DNA from: Alphaproteobacteria bacterium | GTDB taxonomy: Bacteria > Pseudomonadota > Alphaproteobacteria > UBA828 | Length of the DNA: 14,754 nucleotides | Reading direction: 5' to 3' | Assembly: GCA_022826345.1 (NCBI GenBank) | Contig: JAJDVB010000127.1 | Coordinates: 1-14,754 of the forward strand | Shown here: in pieces, positions 12,911-14,754 of the stretch | How the letters are laid out: every line of letters begins with the position of its first letter | Position numbering within the stretch: the first letter of the stretch is position 1 | Position numbers and translations under genes: made by a program | The notes under the pieces: generated by a model | The model's database searches: none | What the model was told of the DNA's origin: nothing | The model's input: the letters and a program-made list of their open reading frames with translations, nothing else

Positions 12911-14098
12911 CTACGACACGTCGAAGGCCGGGACCTCGCAGCGGGCGACGGCCACCCTGCGCGTGGTCGGCGGGGTGTTGCGGCTGCGGCCGACGAAGCG
13001 GGGAATGCCGTCTGTGATCACCGCGCCGATGGCGACCGGATCGCCGTTGCTCATGGTCGTCAGCGCATCCGGCTTGGTGGCACCGAGCGGGGCGTCGACG
13101 ATAACAACGTCCGCATCCCGCCCCGGCCTGAGGAAGCCGCTGTTGAGCCCGTAGATTTCCGCCACGTTGCCGGTGGAGGCGGCGATCATCCAGGTCGGGT
13201 CGAAGCCCGCGATCGAGGCGATGTGGACCATCGTGTAGATCATGCCGAGCGGCATGACGCCGCTGCCGGTCGGCGTGTCGGTCGCAATCAAGAATCGGTC
13301 GAAGGCGTCGTGCTTGCGCGCCATCTCGGCGCAGAGCAGCGTGGTCCGAAGATTACCGGCAGTGCAGACCTGCATGGCGATCCCGGTCTCCGCCGCCACC
13401 TGCTCGAAATAGCGGTCCTCGATGGCGACCGGCCCGCCGTTGATGTGAAAGGAGACCGTGGGGTCGATGGCGATCAGGTCCGCGCCGGTGATCGGGAAGG
13501 AGCCGGGGATCGAGGCGCCGCCGGTGTGCAGCGTCGTCAGCAGCCCGGCCTCCCTGGCGTGGCGCACCAGCGCCACGTAGTCCTGCGCCGTCTCCACCGC
13601 CCCGAAGCCGGCCTTGGCGAGCCAGACGCCGTCCCGGTGCACGTCGTCGAAGTCGGCGCGGGTGAGGCCGGGCTCCAAGATGATGGAGCCGCCGTGCACG
13701 CGCATGCCGCCCGGTCGGTAGTGCTCGAAGCACTTGAAGGCCGCGATCGCCAGCGCCTTGACCCCTGCAGGGTCCTTCGGCCGGCCCGGCACGTGCACCT
13801 CGGAGGCGGAGATCGCCGTGGTGGTACCGCCGTGGACGTAGCTCGTGAGGTAACCCACGGTGTTCTGGCGTGGGGTGAAGTCGCCGAAGGTGACGTGAAC
13901 CTGGGAATCGATCAGCCCCGGAATCGCCGTCGCCCCGCCGGCGTCGATGACGATGTCGCAGGCGTCGATGGCGCTGGCTTCCACCGCGCCGACCGCTTCC
14001 AGAATGCCGTCGGCCGCGACGAGGGCGTCGCCCGCGACGAAGGGTTCGCGCCAGTCGCCCGAGACGATGGCGCCGAGATTGACGACGCCGACCCTCAC
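12911..14098 (-). CDS. Enamidase-like amidohydrolase
   Basis: A 395-residue amidohydrolase-superfamily protein that resembles the enamidase of Eubacterium barkeri nicotinate fermentation, which hydrolyses the cyclic enamide 1,4,5,6-tetrahydro-6-oxonicotinate. Family landmarks: GLIDSQVHV (62-69), VPGRPKD, MRVHGGSIILEPGL, LHTGGASIPGS (His191), FHINGGP (His218), ATDTPTGSG (Asp274), EIYGLNSGFLRPGRDADVVI and the closing SRNTPP. The first metal motif, normally HxH, reads Gln66-Val-His68, so one expected ligand is absent; Lys162 lies where a bridging residue is expected. GTG 14098 overlaps the stop of the monooxygenase gene (GTGA), which fixes the start and implies coupled translation. The frame stays open upstream but there it only shadows the neighbour. 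It converges on the toxin gene with a 16-bp gap. Substrate unknown; a cyclic amide from the monooxygenase reaction is likely. Confidence 0.85.
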   Translation of the reverse strand: MRVGVVNLGAIVSGDWREPFVAGDALVAADGILEAVGAVEASAIDACDIVIDAGGATAIPGLIDSQVHVTFGDFTPRQNTVGYLTSYVHGGTTTAISASEVHVPGRPKDPAGVKALAIAAFKCFEHYRPGGMRVHGGSIILEPGLTRADFDDVHRDGVWLAKAGFGAVETAQDYVALVRHAREAGLLTTLHTGGASIPGSFPITGADLIAIDPTVSFHINGGPVAIEDRYFEQVAAETGIAMQVCTAGNLRTTLLCAEMARKHDAFDRFLIATDTPTGSGVMPLGMIYTMVHIASIAGFDPTWMIAASTGNVAEIYGLNSGFLRPGRDADVVIVDAPLGATKPDALTTMSNGDPVAIGAVITDGIPRFVGRSRNTPPTTRRVAVARCEVPAFDVS

Positions 14099-14754
14099 GG
14101 CTTGCCGGCGCCTTCGTTGCTGCGCATCAGCCCCTCCAGGATGCGCTCGGCGCCGGCCCAGTCGTAGCGGCGGAAGCAGTGCGCGGTGGTGACGAACTTG
14201 GCGCCGGCGTAGAACATCTCGTACTGGGTGTGGCGGCCGGCGAATTCGGAGCCCACGGCGTCCCAGGCGAGCTTCATCAGCGCCATGCGCTCGGCCGCGC
14301 CCTCGCCGTCGCGCGCGGAGACCTGGGTGCGCTCGATCAGGGGCGCGATGGCCGGATTCTCGAGGTCCGCGGCCGAGGACGGCAGCATGATGAGGCCGCC
14401 GCCCGAGAGCGTACGGATCCGCTCGATCAGGCGCGGGTAGAGGGCCTGAGTCTGGACCTGGGCCGCGTACATCATGCTCGCGTTCGGCACGTAGTAGTCG
14501 CCCACCATGCCGCCCGCGCTCTCCATGCCCCAGAGCAGCCCCTCCACGGCCGCGACCTCGGACGCCATCTCGCCGAGCTGCTCGCGCACCGGCGCCATCG
14601 CCACCGTGCCGATGGTCTCGGCGATGCGGCGCGCGAGCGCCACCAGGAACTTGAGCTTCACCACCAGGCGGATCTGCGACTGGTAGTTCTGGAGGACGTG
14701 GCCCGGCGTGTCGTGGAACTGGGCGCGGCACATGTCGGTGTCGCCGAAGACGAA
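14095..14754 (-). CDS. HpaB-type flavin-dependent monooxygenase, C-terminal part (cut by window edge)
   Basis: The last 219 residues of a 4-hydroxyphenylacetate 3-monooxygenase-like oxygenase component; full-length relatives are about 480-520 residues, so the start lies beyond the right edge. The frame is open to the edge (FVFGDTDMCRAQFHD), and Met at 14733 is internal. Helices typical of the HpaB C-terminal domain are visible (LNYQSQIRLVVKLKFLVALARRIAETIG in part, then EVAAVEGLLWGMESA and a long helical bundle ending LEGLMRSNEGAGKP). Such enzymes use reduced FMN/FAD from a separate reductase to hydroxylate aromatic or heteroaromatic rings. The stop TGA overlaps the enamidase-like GTG start, so the pair likely acts in one pathway. 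The ring oxidised is unknown, hence no hpaB symbol. Confidence 0.85.
   Translation of the reverse strand, partial: FVFGDTDMCRAQFHDTPGHVLQNYQSQIRLVVKLKFLVALARRIAETIGTVAMAPVREQLGEMASEVAAVEGLLWGMESAGGMVGDYYVPNASMMYAAQVQTQALYPRLIERIRTLSGGGLIMLPSSAADLENPAIAPLIERTQVSARDGEGAAERMALMKLAWDAVGSEFAGRHTQYEMFYAGAKFVTTAHCFRRYDWAGAERILEGLMRSNEGAGKP

Noticed and set aside
12878..14167. A 429-codon plus-strand open frame opposite the enamidase-like gene
   Set aside because: Antisense shadow with Asp/Arg/Gly/Val-rich composition and no recognisable domain.
12911..14731. Reading the enamidase-like frame as one 606-residue fusion protein starting near 14731
   Set aside because: The first 211 codons are low-complexity Pro/Arg/Gly sequence out of frame with the HpaB-type gene that truly occupies 14095-14754; the family start fits GTG 14098.
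1..14754. CRISPR arrays, tRNA/rRNA genes, intact insertion sequences, prophage genes
   Set aside because: No regularly spaced repeats, no structural RNA motifs and no transposase, integrase or phage proteins were seen on either strand.

Overview
This is a 14.75-kb GC-rich stretch of bacterial chromosome. Strong Shine-Dalgarno sites, GTG/TTG starts, G/C-rich third codon positions and the gene families present suggest an alphaproteobacterium (inference; there is no rRNA or other phylogenetic marker). I see no tRNA, rRNA, CRISPR array or intact insertion sequence. Almost every gene belongs to uptake or catabolism of nitrogenous small molecules.

Left part (1-8445). A possible CDS tail at the edge converges on an isochorismatase-fold cysteine hydrolase (103-624, minus) that has lost its C-terminal part. 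An amidase-signature hydrolase (870-2219, plus) is divergent from it. A five-gene minus-strand operon then reads from about 8029 leftwards: periplasmic binding protein, two-domain RbsA-type ATPase, RbsC-type permease, and two tandem, about 92% identical, signal-less CE4/NodB-fold hydrolases of the HpPgdA-like type. Solute uptake plus cytoplasmic CE4-fold hydrolases plus an amidase resembles an imidase and half-amidase route for cyclic imides or ureides; this is my main functional hypothesis and it is unproven. A 416-bp gene-poor leader (8030-8445) carries a nested inverted repeat near the operon start and a perfect 10-bp GC hairpin beyond the next gene.

Middle (8446-12170). A DAO-family FAD oxidoreductase (minus) is divergent from a plus-strand operon of an NTF2/SnoaL-like protein, a DUF1611 protein and an enolase-superfamily epimerase. 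The last two match the DgcN/DgcA pair that converts D-glutamate through N-acetyl-D-glutamate to N-acetyl-L-glutamate, so this block looks like D-amino-acid catabolism.

Right part (12171-14754). A VapBC-type toxin-antitoxin module has an AT-rich promoter with a palindrome. Its toxin gene carries an in-frame TAA that removes the last conserved acidic residue of the PIN domain, so the toxin is probably dead. Converging on it is a translationally coupled minus-strand pair: the C-terminal part of an HpaB-type flavin-dependent monooxygenase, cut by the window edge, and an enamidase-like amidohydrolase in which the first His of the HxH metal motif is Gln. A monooxygenase with a cyclic-enamide hydrolase suggests oxidation and ring opening of an N-heterocycle.
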